A stretch of DNA of 64,000 nucleotides, taken from the NCBI GenBank assembly GCA_965242485.1, contig CBDESM010000003.1:2170001-2234000 (forward strand). The letters run 5' to 3'. The position numbers and the translations under genes were made by a program. This DNA comes from CBDESM01 sp965242485 (lineage in GTDB: Bacteria > Chloroflexota > Dehalococcoidia > Bin125). Under the pieces are notes generated by a model, which was not told the DNA's origin, made no database searches, and saw only the letters and a program-made list of their open reading frames with translations. This document shows positions 51,783 to 60,011 of the stretch, piece by piece; the stretch's first letter is position 1; each line of letters begins with the position of its first letter.

Positions 51783-52595
51783 TCAGCCCGTGAAGACGCC
51801 GCCATCCGTGTGCAGGATTTGGCCGGTGATGTAGCTGGCGGCGTCGCTGAGCAGGAAGAGCGAGGCTTCGGCGATGTCGGCGGGCTCGCCCAGCCGGCGC
51901 AGCGGGATCGCCTCGATCTGGCGCTGGATGCGCTCTTCGTCGCTAGTGAGCGCGGTGGTCATCGGGGTGTCGATCACGCCGGGCGCGATCGCGTTGACGC
52001 GGATGCCGTCGGGGGCGGTCTCGAGGGCGAGGACTTTGGTGAGCATCCAGACTCCGGCTTTGGAGACGCAGTAGTCGGCGCGGCCGGGCATCGGCAGTTT
52101 CGCGGCGCCGGAGGAGATGTTGAAGATCGCGCCGCCGTTGCCGGCGGCGATCATGCGGCGGATTGCGGCGCGGTTGGTGAGCATCGCGCCGGTCAGGTTC
52201 ACGGCGAGCACCTTTTCCCAGTACTCGACCGGCTTGTCCAGCACGCGGCGCTGCCCGCGCGCCGGCCGCGGCTCGTCGCCGGTGACGTAGCCGGCGTGGG
52301 AGATGCCGGCGGCGGCGAGGCAGAGGTCGAGACGCCCGAATTGGTCGACGGCGGTTTGGGCGATGGCGTCGCAGGAGTCTTCGCGGGAGACGTCCGCGCC
52401 GACGTAGATCGATTGACCGCCCGCGTCGGCGATCAGCTGCACGGTTTCGGGGCCGCGGGGGTCGTCGGGGAGGCCGGTGACGACGACGGACGCGCCTTCG
52501 CGGGCGAGGCGGATGGAGGCTTCGCGGCCCATGCCGGAGGCACCGCCTGTGACGAGGGCGACTTTGCCTTGGAAGCGGGCGGCGGGTTCGGCCAT
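51783..52595 (-). CDS. Short-chain dehydrogenase/reductase, copy 2
   Basis: This 270-residue SDR is closely related to the neighbour at 50877-51707. Motifs are TGGASGMG, FNISSGAAKLP, YCVSKAGVWML and ITGQILHTDGGVF. The variable segment after HAGYVTGDEPRPARG differs from copy 1 (HAGYISGQVDDDAPNRG), so the substrate may differ. It is divergent from the AAA ATPase gene at 52659. Confidence 0.9.
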   Translation of the reverse strand: MAEPAARFQGKVALVTGGASGMGREASIRLAREGASVVVTGLPDDPRGPETVQLIADAGGQSIYVGADVSREDSCDAIAQTAVDQFGRLDLCLAAAGISHAGYVTGDEPRPARGQRRVLDKPVEYWEKVLAVNLTGAMLTNRAAIRRMIAAGNGGAIFNISSGAAKLPMPGRADYCVSKAGVWMLTKVLALETAPDGIRVNAIAPGVIDTPMTTALTSDEERIQRQIEAIPLRRLGEPADIAEASLFLLSDAASYITGQILHTDGGVFTG

Positions 52596-52658
52596 GCAGG
52601 TCCTCGCTTTCAGGGACGCTCAAGATAGCGGCCGCGCGGGGCTCGTATAGTTGGGGGC

Positions 52659-53840
52659 ATGGAAGCGGTGCGAAATCCCTATGCGCCCGGTGCGGGGGCG
52701 AATCCGCCGGAGCTGGCGGGGCGTGATGAGATTTTGAGGGAGGCGGAGGTCGCGCTGGAGCGGCATCGGCTGGGCCGCCCAAACCAGAGCATCATCTTGT
52801 CGGGGCTGCGGGGGACGGGGAAGACGGTGCTGTTGAACCGCTTGGAGGAGCGGGCTGCGGAGATGGGAGTGGCGGTGGTCTCGATTGAAGCGTCCGACAT
52901 TCGTCCGTTGCCGGTCATTTTGGTCCCGCAGCTCCGAGCTGCGTTGATTGAGATGTCGCGTCGCGAAGCGGCGAGGTCGCTTGCGCTTCGCGCACTGCGG
53001 GTGCTGGCCAGCTTCGTCTCAGCTTGGAAATTCCGCTATGAAGACATCTCGCTGGAGCTGGACGTCGACCCGTTGCCAGGTCAAGCGGATAATCGGGACT
53101 TGGAGTCCGATGTGCAGACTCTGCTCAAGCACGTCGCCACGGCAGCGCGCGCGAATGGAAGCGTCGTGGCCTTGTTCATCGACGAGCTGCAATATTTGCC
53201 GCGTGCCGAGATGGCCGCGGTGCTCACGTCGATTCATGCGGCGACGCGGAAGGACCTTCCGCTTATTTTGATTGGGGCCGGGCTGCCACAGGTGGGCGGG
53301 ATGCTGGCCGATGTGAGGACGTATGCGGAGCGGATGTTCATTGTTTTCGATGTCGGGCCGCTGGAGGCCGAGGATGCGGCGTGCGCGTTGGTGAAGCCTG
53401 CGGCGGCGGAGGGGGTGGAGTTTGAGGAGGAGGCGCTGGAGGCGATTTTGGAGCGGACGGGGCGGTATCCGTATTTTTTGCAGCAGTGGGGGAAGCAGGC
53501 GTGGCTGGCGGCGGCGGAGTCGCCGATCAGCCTCGATGATGTGGAAGCGGCGGGCGGGGCGGCGCTAGAAGATCTGGATCGGGGATTTTTCCAGGTGCGG
53601 CTGGACCGGGTCGGGCCGGAGGATGAGCGTTATCTGAGGGCGATGGCGGAGCTGGGGCCGGGGCCGTGCGCGGCGTCGGCAGTGGCGGAATCGCTGGGCC
53701 GTGCGCCGGAGGATGCGGAGGCGCATCGGGAGCGTCTGATCGAGCAGGGGGTGATTTGGACGCCAAGGCTGGGTTTGGTGCAGTTCACAGTGCCGTTGTT
53801 CGACGAGTACTTGAGGCGGACGCAGCAGCTGTTCAGCTAG
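52659..53840 (+). CDS. AAA-type ATPase (Orc1/archaeal-like NTPase family)
   Basis: This 393-residue protein has the Walker A GLRGTGKTVLLNRL, Walker B VALFIDELQYL, a sensor stretch LILIGAGLPQ and a C-terminal winged-helix-like part (LGRAPEDAEAHRERLIEQG, VQFTVPLFDEYLRR). Such AAA_16/ATPase-domain proteins are found with toxin-antitoxin or regulatory systems and as orphan regulators. The role here is unknown. Codon use in residues 60-220 is less G-rich than in its neighbours, which suggests horizontal origin. Confidence 0.82.
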   Translation: MEAVRNPYAPGAGANPPELAGRDEILREAEVALERHRLGRPNQSIILSGLRGTGKTVLLNRLEERAAEMGVAVVSIEASDIRPLPVILVPQLRAALIEMSRREAARSLALRALRVLASFVSAWKFRYEDISLELDVDPLPGQADNRDLESDVQTLLKHVATAARANGSVVALFIDELQYLPRAEMAAVLTSIHAATRKDLPLILIGAGLPQVGGMLADVRTYAERMFIVFDVGPLEAEDAACALVKPAAAEGVEFEEEALEAILERTGRYPYFLQQWGKQAWLAAAESPISLDDVEAAGGAALEDLDRGFFQVRLDRVGPEDERYLRAMAELGPGPCAASAVAESLGRAPEDAEAHRERLIEQGVIWTPRLGLVQFTVPLFDEYLRRTQQLFS

Positions 53841-53847
53841 GCGGGGG

Positions 53848-54384
53848 TTAGACGCCGTTGACGGTTTGGGGGTAGCGCCAGAAGTCGGTGGGTTGTTCGG
53901 CTTGTTCGTCGATGGTCCATTGGGGGAGGGCGAGGCCGGGGGCTACGTCGGCGTAGACCATGCGCATTCTGGTGCCGATGCCGACTTGGCGGATGAGGGA
54001 GGGGGGTGCGAATTGGCCGTCTGGGGAGACGAGGTTGCCGGCGACGCGGATGGCTTCGTGTTCGGAGGGGACGCCTGCTTGGGTGTCGAGTTGGACGAGG
54101 AGGATCATGTATGGGGCGCGTTCGCGGAAGGCGGGCTGGATGGCGTGGTGGACTTCGCCGTAGGAGTGGACTTCGCCACGGGCGTCGACGGGGACCCAGG
54201 TGAAGTCGCGTCCTGAGCACCAGGGGCAGGCGGTGCCGGGGGGGTAGCGGATGAGGCCGCAGTCGGCGTCGTTGCACTGCTGGAGGTGGAAGTTGTGTTC
54301 GGCGCAGTGCTGGAAGTAGGCGAGGTTTTCGTTGTCGAGGTCGAGGACGGTGAGGGTCATGCCCAGGTATTCGCCGCTTGGCAT
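53848..54384 (-). CDS. DUF35-type OB-fold protein with intact zinc ribbon
   Basis: This 178-residue protein has a zinc ribbon (QCNDADCGLIRYPPGTACPWC) and an OB fold (GEVHSYGEVHHAI, PYMILLVQLDTQAG, IRVAGNLVSPD, GTRMRMVYADVAPG). It is probably the partner of the thiolase-like protein whose gene lies 45 bases upstream on the same strand. DUF35 proteins bind the acyl-CoA and channel it to the thiolase-like subunit. Compare the degenerate copy at 35502. Confidence 0.86.
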   Translation of the reverse strand: MPSGEYLGMTLTVLDLDNENLAYFQHCAEHNFHLQQCNDADCGLIRYPPGTACPWCSGRDFTWVPVDARGEVHSYGEVHHAIQPAFRERAPYMILLVQLDTQAGVPSEHEAIRVAGNLVSPDGQFAPPSLIRQVGIGTRMRMVYADVAPGLALPQWTIDEQAEQPTDFWRYPQTVNGV

Positions 54385-54429
54385 TTTCGGGTTCCTTTCG
54401 GTGGCGGTCGGTCGCGCGCGGGTTCGGGG

Positions 54430-55689
54430 TCAGCCGCGGCGCATGATGAGGGAGGAGCCGGTGCCGGGCATGGCCCAGCCGAGGTTTTGGGTGACTTGGA
54501 CGTCGGGGACTTGTCGGCAGCCGCCGCCGGCGGAGGGTTCGGCGTAGTTGTAGGTGCATTGGGGCTTGCCGTCGGGGCCGCGGGGGCAGTAGTCGTCGAC
54601 GTCGTGGCGGAGTTGGCGGACGTTTTCGATGATCATGTTCATGCCGTGGGTGTAGCCTTCGCAGAGGTGGCCGCCGGAGGTGTTGTTGGGGCGTTGGCCG
54701 CCGAGGCGCATGATGCCGCTGGAGACGTAGTCGCCGCCTTCGCCTTTTTTGCAGAAGCCGTAGTCTTCGAGCTGGAGCATGGTGGTGAAGGTGAAGGCGT
54801 CGTAGGCGCCGGTGCATTGGATGTCTTCGGGACCGAGGCCGGCGTTGCGGTAGATGAGGTCTTTGATGTAGTGGCCGGCGACGGTGGAGATAGGGCCGTG
54901 CTGGAAGTGCATGTCGATGCGGGGCTTGCAGACGCGGCCGGCGACGCCGAGGATGCGTGCGGGGGTGTTGCGGTAGTCGTAGGCTTTGTCGACGGAGGTG
55001 ACGATGAGGGCGGTGGCGTTGTCGGTTTCGACGCAGCAGTCGAGAAGGTGGAGGGGTTTGCAGATCATGCGGGAGTTGACGACGTCTTCAACGGTGAGGC
55101 GCTGCTTGTAGTAGGCCTTGGGGTTTTGGGAGGCGTGTTCGGAGTGGATGACTTTGACCATGGCGACTTGTTCGGGTGTGGTGCCGTAGTCGTACATGTG
55201 GCGCATGAAGGTGGGGGAGAAGTTTTGGCCGGCGGAGAACCAGCCGTAGGCGGCGCCGTGGAGGGCGTCGCCGCCGACGGGGGTGGAGGCGCGGGCGCCG
55301 GTGCCGCCGATGCGGACTTGGGAGTAGCCGTTCATGGAGCGGAAGATGACGACGGTTTCGCACATGCCGGCTTCGATTGCGCCGATGGCGAGGCCGATGA
55401 GGGCTTCGGAGGAGGAGCCGCCGCCTTGGACGTCCATGTAGAAGTTGAGGCGGATGCCGAGGTCGCCGGCGAGCATGGGTGAGGCGGTGGAGTCGTTGCC
55501 GGAGTAGGACATCATGCCGTCGATTTGGGAGGCGGGGATGCCGGCGTCGTCCATGGCGTTCTTGATGGCCCAGGTGCCGAGTGCGCGGGTGGTCATGCCG
55601 CTGCCGCGGGTGTAGGTGGTTTCGCCGACGCCGATGATGGCGTATTTGTCGCGGAGGTACTTGCCCGCGGTTGCGTCGATGTCGGCCAT
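54430..55689 (-). CDS. Thiolase-like protein (lipid-transfer/SCP-x type) without catalytic Cys
   Basis: This 419-residue protein has the thiolase fold. The ATG at 55689 has GGGAG upstream; an in-frame start further up adds only linker. Blocks are AIIGVGETTYTRGSG, AMDDAGIPASQIDGM, CTGAYDAFTFTTML and NTSGGHLCEGYTHGMN, the last being the His region of DUF35-linked thiolases. At the nucleophile position the sequence is VQGGGSSSEAL, with Ser in place of Cys. Together with its OB-fold partner it is likely to cleave or form a C-C bond by an aldol-like route, as in Ltp2-type enzymes. This is inference. Confidence 0.84.
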   Translation of the reverse strand: MADIDATAGKYLRDKYAIIGVGETTYTRGSGMTTRALGTWAIKNAMDDAGIPASQIDGMMSYSGNDSTASPMLAGDLGIRLNFYMDVQGGGSSSEALIGLAIGAIEAGMCETVVIFRSMNGYSQVRIGGTGARASTPVGGDALHGAAYGWFSAGQNFSPTFMRHMYDYGTTPEQVAMVKVIHSEHASQNPKAYYKQRLTVEDVVNSRMICKPLHLLDCCVETDNATALIVTSVDKAYDYRNTPARILGVAGRVCKPRIDMHFQHGPISTVAGHYIKDLIYRNAGLGPEDIQCTGAYDAFTFTTMLQLEDYGFCKKGEGGDYVSSGIMRLGGQRPNNTSGGHLCEGYTHGMNMIIENVRQLRHDVDDYCPRGPDGKPQCTYNYAEPSAGGGCRQVPDVQVTQNLGWAMPGTGSSLIMRRG

Positions 55690-55761
55690 GGTCGTCTCCC
55701 GTCCAGGCGCCCCGGGCGGGCGCGGGGGCATTCTAGTGGAGCGGGAGCGGGGAGGCGGGGG

Positions 55762-55944
55762 TCAGGCGTAGCGGTCGATCCAGCTGGCGATTTCGGCGAT
55801 GACGAGGCCGGTGAGGACGAGGGTGGTGCGGTCGATGTTGAACTTGAAGGAGCGCTCCTTGAGCCGCCAAGAGACGGCCTTGGCGGAACCGTCCGGATTC
55901 TGGATTTCGACGCGGTCCTCCGTGCGCGAGTACCACTCAGGCAT
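55762..55944 (-). CDS. Module copy 1: small partner protein (60 residues)
   Basis: ATG 55944 overlaps the stop of the preceding gene (ATGCCTGA, 8 bases). The product starts MPEWYSRTEDRVEIQ and ends FNIDRTTLVLTGLVIAEIAS plus WIDRYA. The last 20 residues form an amphipathic or hydrophobic helix. It is 60 residues long, as is the partner in copy 2, and the two share the start MPEW and the end NIDRTTLVL and SWIDRYA. No family is known to me. Confidence 0.7.
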   Translation of the reverse strand: MPEWYSRTEDRVEIQNPDGSAKAVSWRLKERSFKFNIDRTTLVLTGLVIAEIASWIDRYA

Positions 55945-56239
55945 CGGCGATCCACTCGATGCGGACGGTGCCGGTTTCGCCGTCTTCGTACTTGATCTTG
56001 CCGCGGCCCTTGCGGTCGATTTTGACGGTGCAGGCGCGCATTTCGAGGCCTTCGGCGTCGTACATGCGGTCGCTGGAGTCCGAGGCGGGGTAGCTGAGTT
56101 CCTTGAGCTTGCCGAGCTTGTCCAAGGGGAGCCGCATGACTTCGATGGGCTGTTTGCTCTTCGGTGCGGTTGCTTCGGCGGTTGCCGTCGGGCTCGCGGC
56201 CGGCGGGGCCTTGGGCCAGGCTCGGTCCCAGATCGCCAT
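55937..56239 (-). CDS. Module copy 1: small soluble protein (100 residues)
   Basis: This 100-residue protein starts MAIWDRAWPKA with AAGGAG 7 bases upstream. The first 30 residues are Ala/Thr/Pro-rich. The rest is a strand-rich domain: MRLPLDKLGKLKELSYPA, MYDAEGLEMRACTVKIDRKG and IKYEDGETGTVRIEWI. It is homologous to the proteins at 56487 and 56932. Its stop lies within the start of the partner gene, so the two products are made in a coupled manner. Function is unknown. Confidence 0.75.
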   Translation of the reverse strand: MAIWDRAWPKAPPAASPTATAEATAPKSKQPIEVMRLPLDKLGKLKELSYPASDSSDRMYDAEGLEMRACTVKIDRKGRGKIKYEDGETGTVRIEWIADA

Positions 56240-56311
56240 CGTCGTGCTCCTTCACGCGGCCGCTGTTTTGGCGGCGCGGTCATTCTAGCGGGCGGCGGAA
56301 GGGAGCGCGGA

Positions 56312-56494
56312 TTAGGCGTAGCGGTCGATCCAGCTGGCGGCTTCGGCGATGACGAGGCCGAACAGGACGAGGGTGGTGCGGTCGATGTTGAAGCGGAGCT
56401 CGCGATGGGTGCGGGTCCACTCGGTCGAGATTTCGTTGCCTTCGGCGTCGACGGCGCGGCGGATGTGGTCGCGGGTGGAGCGCCACTCAGGCAT
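56312..56494 (-). CDS. Module copy 2: small partner protein (60 residues)
   Basis: It starts MPEWRSTRDHIRR and ends FNIDRTTLVLFGLVIAEAAS plus WIDRYA. The overlap with the preceding gene is again 8 bases (ATGCCTGA). The C-terminal 26 residues are almost identical to copy 1, while the first 30 residues differ strongly. This pattern points to selection on the hydrophobic tail. Confidence 0.72.
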   Translation of the reverse strand: MPEWRSTRDHIRRAVDAEGNEISTEWTRTHRELRFNIDRTTLVLFGLVIAEAASWIDRYA

Positions 56495-56783
56495 CGGGCA
56501 TCCAGTGGATGTCGATGGAGCCGCGTTCGCCGTCCTCGTATTCGATGGAGGCGGTTCCGTCTTTGCGGACTTTGACGACGCAGGCGCGCATTTCGACGCC
56601 GTCCTTGTCGTAGATGCGGTTGGGGGAGTTTTCGGGCGGGTAGCTGTACTCGACCCGCTTGCCGTAGTCGGAGAGGGGGAGTTCCATGGCCTTGAGGCGG
56701 GTTTTGCTCTTGGCGGCGCTTGAGACAGCGGCGAGCGGTGGGGTGTTCACCGCTTTCGGACGGGCGCGATCCCAGATGGCCAT
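56487..56783 (-). CDS. Module copy 2: small soluble protein (98 residues)
   Basis: It starts MAIWDRARPKAVNTPP, with AAGGAGG seven bases before the ATG. The core reads MELPLSDYGKRVEYSYPPEN, IYDKDGVEMRACVVKVRKDG and IEYEDGERGSIDIHW. It is homologous to copies 1 and 3. An in-frame ATG at 56810 adds nine residues, but the MAIWDRA start is shared with copy 1. Confidence 0.75.
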   Translation of the reverse strand: MAIWDRARPKAVNTPPLAAVSSAAKSKTRLKAMELPLSDYGKRVEYSYPPENSPNRIYDKDGVEMRACVVKVRKDGTASIEYEDGERGSIDIHWMPDA

Positions 56784-56833
56784 CTCATTCCTCCTTGGTC
56801 TTTGCGCCATTCTAGCGAGTGGAGGGTGCGGGG

Positions 56834-56941
56834 TCAGATGAACCAGCCGATGACTTCGAGGGTTGCGCCGAAGGCTCCGGATGGGCCTTCGACGGAGATG
56901 CGGTCGGAGGTTTGGCGTCGCCAGAAGACCGTCAGACCCAC
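56834..56941 (-). CDS. Module copy 3: shortened partner protein (35 residues)
   Basis: A GTG at 56941 overlaps the preceding stop by 10 bases. The 35-residue product begins MGLTVFWRRQTSDRISVEG and ends with the hydrophobic LEVIGWFI. It keeps the position, overlap and hydrophobic end of the copy 1 and 2 partners but lacks their N-terminal 25 residues. It is too short for usual gene finders and is supported mainly by the module context. Confidence 0.5.
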   Translation of the reverse strand: MGLTVFWRRQTSDRISVEGPSGAFGATLEVIGWFI

Positions 56942-57180
56942 TCGATTTCGATCTCGTGGCCGGTGCCGTCGTCGTATTCGATCGTGGCGAGGCCGGTGCG
57001 GTCGACGAGCGCGCGGTAGGCGCGGATTTCGCGACCTTCGGAGTCGACGAGCCGCTCGCGTTCGGGGACGTCTCGGGGCGCGTACTCGATTTCGAGGTCG
57101 CGGCGGCGGTAGCGGACCGGGACCTTGAGGCGGCGGACTTGTTCGGGGCTTATCTGCCGGGCGGGCTCCATGACTGCCAT
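56932..57180 (-). CDS. Module copy 3: small soluble protein (82 residues)
   Basis: It starts MAVMEPARQISPEQVRR behind GAGGAGG. The core LKVPVRYRRRDLEIEYAPRD, VDSEGREIRAYRALVDRTG and IEYDDGTGHEIEIEWV aligns with copies 1 and 2. The Ala/Pro-rich N-terminal region is shorter. It is the most divergent and the first transcribed of the three. Confidence 0.72.
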   Translation of the reverse strand: MAVMEPARQISPEQVRRLKVPVRYRRRDLEIEYAPRDVPERERLVDSEGREIRAYRALVDRTGLATIEYDDGTGHEIEIEWV

Positions 57181-57221
57181 ATCGGTCCCTCCTCAGTCGG
57201 CATTCTACGCGGGTCGTCGCG

Positions 57222-57794
57222 CTATTCGGCGGGTTCTTGGGAGAAGGTTCGGGTGTAGAGGGGGGTTTGGTTCGTGAGGTGGGCCATTTGGTGGTAGGCG
57301 CGGCGGCGGTAGTTCCAGCCGAAGGGGCTGCGGTGGACTTGTTCGAGCCAGTCGAAGAGGTGGAGGTGGGCGAGGTCGATGAGTTGGGAGCGGGTGAGTT
57401 CGATGGGGGCGTTGGTTTGGCGTTCGCGGACGGGGAGGTGTTCGCAGGCGCCGGTGAGGGCGGCGTCTACGGCTTGGTCGAAGGATTGGCGGTCCATGAC
57501 GCAGTTGGCCCAGGCGAGGAGTTCGGCTTCGGGGCCGATGAGGTCGCGGACTTGGGGGCGCTGGGAGAGGGGGAGGGAGAATTCTTGGAAGCCTTCGGTG
57601 CCGTAGATGGAGTGGAAGAGGCCGGCGGCGGCGATGTGGGGCGGAGCGTCGTGTCGGGCGAGGAGGTCGTGGACGGCTTTGAGGTGGTGGAGGAAGTCGC
57701 CGCCGGTGTGTGCTACATCTTCGGTGCCGAGGCTTTGGAGGAAGGCGGTGAGTTCTTCAAGGGGGCGGGGGAGGGTTGCGGATGTCGCGGTCAT
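57222..57794 (-). CDS. DUF6817-like / HD-like protein
   Basis: This is a 190-residue, mainly helical protein. The pattern HTGGDFLHHLKAVHDLLARH followed by AAGLFHSIYGTEGFQ puts conserved His residues where HD-type metal sites occur and fits the DUF6817-like group. The function is unknown; a phosphohydrolase-like activity is a possibility. It lies upstream of the small-protein modules on the same strand (42 bases), and divergent from the hydratase-like gene. Confidence 0.65.
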   Translation of the reverse strand: MTATSATLPRPLEELTAFLQSLGTEDVAHTGGDFLHHLKAVHDLLARHDAPPHIAAAGLFHSIYGTEGFQEFSLPLSQRPQVRDLIGPEAELLAWANCVMDRQSFDQAVDAALTGACEHLPVRERQTNAPIELTRSQLIDLAHLHLFDWLEQVHRSPFGWNYRRRAYHQMAHLTNQTPLYTRTFSQEPAE

Positions 57795-57842
57795 GGGGGT
57801 GCTCCGAGCGCGTATGGTAGGGGCGAATTTTGGAGGTGCGCG

Positions 57843-58610
57843 ATGGCTGGACGTTTGACTGATGAGCAGGTGCGGGAGGCGGCGGATTTTTTGGATGCGG
57901 CAGCGGCGGAGGGCGGGCCGATGGGGGCGATTCCGGAGTCTTGCCGGCCTGAGACCGGCGTGGATGGGGGGCGCATCTTGATGGAGCGGTGGTCGCGGAA
58001 TCCGCGCGAGGCGGCGGCATGGAAGGCGGCGGAGGCGGGCGGGGAGTTCGTGCTTGCGCCGTTTTTCGAGGGGATGGTGCGGGAGTCGCCGGCGGAGTTC
58101 GCGGCGGCGGAGTTCAATTTTTGCGTGGTGGAGGCGGAGGTGGCGTTCCGGATGGGGCGGGGGCTGGAGCCCGCGTCGGAGGCGCGGAGCGAGGCTGAGG
58201 TGCTGGATGCGGTGGAGGCGGCGTTTTTGGCGATTGAGGCGCCGAACATCCGCTATGCGGAGGGGCCTCGGGCAGGGTTGCCGAGCATCGCGGCGGACGG
58301 GATCGGGGCGCAGGCGCTGATTTTGGGGCCGGAGATCGCAGGTTGGCGGGAGCGGGATTTGGCGGAGCTGGAGGTGGTGATCGAGGCGAACGGGGAGCAG
58401 GTGGCGGAGGGGCGGGCGAAGGAGGAGCGGCCGGATCCGACGGGGACGTTGACGCGGTTCGCGAATGCGCTGTCGGAGCAGGGGCGGACGGTGGAGGCTG
58501 GGCAGGTGATTACGACGGGGGCGGCGGCGCTGGTCGCGCCCGGCGTCGGGGGGACGAGGTACGTGGTGCGCGCGGCCGGGGTGGGCGAGGCGGTGATGTC
58601 GCTGACCTGA
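57843..58610 (+). CDS. 2-keto-4-pentenoate hydratase-like (FAH family) protein
   Basis: This 255-residue protein aligns with hydratases and decarboxylases of the catechol meta-cleavage pathway (MhpD/HpaH type). Key region: FNFCVVEAEVAFRMGRGL, with the metal-binding Glu residues of the VEaEvaF motif, then AFLAIEAPNIRYAEG. The ATG at 57843 follows GGAGG. It could hydrate 2-oxopent-4-enoate-type acids. The C-terminal part, ITTGAAALVAPGVGG, corresponds to the family TGTxTG loop. No other meta-cleavage genes are next to it. Confidence 0.82.
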   Translation: MAGRLTDEQVREAADFLDAAAAEGGPMGAIPESCRPETGVDGGRILMERWSRNPREAAAWKAAEAGGEFVLAPFFEGMVRESPAEFAAAEFNFCVVEAEVAFRMGRGLEPASEARSEAEVLDAVEAAFLAIEAPNIRYAEGPRAGLPSIAADGIGAQALILGPEIAGWRERDLAELEVVIEANGEQVAEGRAKEERPDPTGTLTRFANALSEQGRTVEAGQVITTGAAALVAPGVGGTRYVVRAAGVGEAVMSLT

Positions 58611-58760
58611 CGGGCGGGCGGCTGCGGGGCTGGTTCGGTGCGGGCGATTTCGCCGGGCTTTCGATTTGATGCGGGTGGGGTTTCGGGGGTATCGGTCGTG
58701 CTTGCTTTTGGCGTCTGGTGCGCCGTTGATGTCTTGTGATGTCTTGGCTGAGGATGGGGG

Positions 58761-59084
58761 TTAGTCGGCGCGGGAGATTTTGTCGACTTTCCATTTGTCG
58801 GAGGCGGGGGTCCAGTGGGTGTCGATTGCGCCTTCTTCGGGAGCGCCGTCGTCGTCTCGGCCGCGGAAGGTGATGCGGTAGTTGCGGTCGCCGAGGTCGG
58901 TGATTTGGTATTCGTCGGCGCCTTTGGCGGTGTCGGGTCCGGCGCGGAGGGCGAGCGCGCCTGGGAGTGCGGCGGCGGTGAAGCGGGGCATGAGCTTGAA
59001 GAGGGAGTCTTCGATGATGTCGCGGGCGAGCTGATGGACGGCGTCGTCGAGGGGTTCGGCGGGAAGATTCGGTGCGTCGGGCAT
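58761..59084 (-). CDS. Small protein of unknown function
   Basis: This 107-residue protein starts MPDAPNLPAEPLDDAVHQL at 59084. A helical first half (ARDIIEDSLFKLMPRFTAA) is followed by strands (EYQITDLGDRNYRITFRGRD, IDTHWTPASDKWKVDKI). The latter resemble small lipocalin-like or NTF2-like tails, but I cannot assign a family. The 150 bases between it and the hydratase-like gene contain nothing that I recognise. Confidence 0.6.
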   Translation of the reverse strand: MPDAPNLPAEPLDDAVHQLARDIIEDSLFKLMPRFTAAALPGALALRAGPDTAKGADEYQITDLGDRNYRITFRGRDDDGAPEEGAIDTHWTPASDKWKVDKISRAD

Positions 59085-59186
59085 GGGGGTGCAGTGTACG
59101 CTGGGGCGCGTCGCGCATCTGGCGAGGACGCGCGGCGGCGGGGGCGGCTGGTCCGCGCCCGGATGCAGTCGGAAGAGGGGGCGGAG

Positions 59187-59963
59187 ATGGCTGAAGAGCA
59201 GGATGGGTCGGGGAACGGCGGCGGCGCGGCGGGCGGGTTGGTGCAGGCGATCATCGAGGCGGAGAACGTGCACAAGACGTTCGCGGCGGGTGGGCAGCCG
59301 GTGCGGGCGCTGCAGGGGGTGACACTTTCGGTGCGGCGGGGGGAGATGGTTTCGATCATGGGGCCGTCGGGCTGCGGGAAGACGACGCTGCTGAACTGCT
59401 TGTCGGGGCTGGATTCGATCGACGAGGGGGTGATCGAGATCGAGGGGCAGCCGATTCAGGAGCTGCCGGACAACTTGCGGACGGATTACCGGGCGCGGCG
59501 GATGGGGTTCGTGTTCCAGTTCTACAACTTGCTGCCGGTGCTGACGGCGGTGGAGAACGTGGAGATGCCGCTGCTGCTGAGCGGGGTGTCGCCAGCGGAG
59601 GCGCGGGAGCGTTCGATGCGGGCGCTGGAGGACATGCAGCTGGCGGATTGGTCGGGGCATCGTCCGGCGCAGTTGTCGGGGGGGCAGCGGCAGCGGGTGA
59701 CGATCGCGCGGGCGCTGGTGAACAATCCGGCGATCGTGTGGGGGGATGAGCCGACGGGGGATTTGGATTCGACGACGGCGGATCAGATCATGGAGATCAT
59801 GGAGGGGCTGAACGAGGAGCGGGGGCAGACGTTCATCATCGTGACGCATGATCAGGGGGTGGGGAAGCGGGCGCATCGGACGATTCACATGCGCGACGGG
59901 CAGATCGAGGGGGAGACGCAGCATCGGGAGTTCATGGGGGTTAGGGAAGCGGCGGCGGGCTAG
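59187..59963 (+). CDS. MacB/LolD-type ABC transporter ATP-binding protein
   Basis: This is a 258-residue ATPase. Motifs are Walker A GPSGCGKTT, the Q-loop VFQFYNLLPVLTA, signature LSGGQRQRVTIARAL, Walker B IVWGDEPTGDLD and H-loop VTHD. A 20-residue Gly-rich N-terminal extension is present. It is 48 bases upstream of the large permease and they form one exporter. The start could also be the ATG at 59163. Confidence 0.92.
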   Translation: MAEEQDGSGNGGGAAGGLVQAIIEAENVHKTFAAGGQPVRALQGVTLSVRRGEMVSIMGPSGCGKTTLLNCLSGLDSIDEGVIEIEGQPIQELPDNLRTDYRARRMGFVFQFYNLLPVLTAVENVEMPLLLSGVSPAEARERSMRALEDMQLADWSGHRPAQLSGGQRQRVTIARALVNNPAIVWGDEPTGDLDSTTADQIMEIMEGLNEERGQTFIIVTHDQGVGKRAHRTIHMRDGQIEGETQHREFMGVREAAAG

Positions 59964-60011
59964 CCGAAGCGCGAAGCGGGACATCGGGGCACATCGGGAG
60001 GGGCGGACCAG

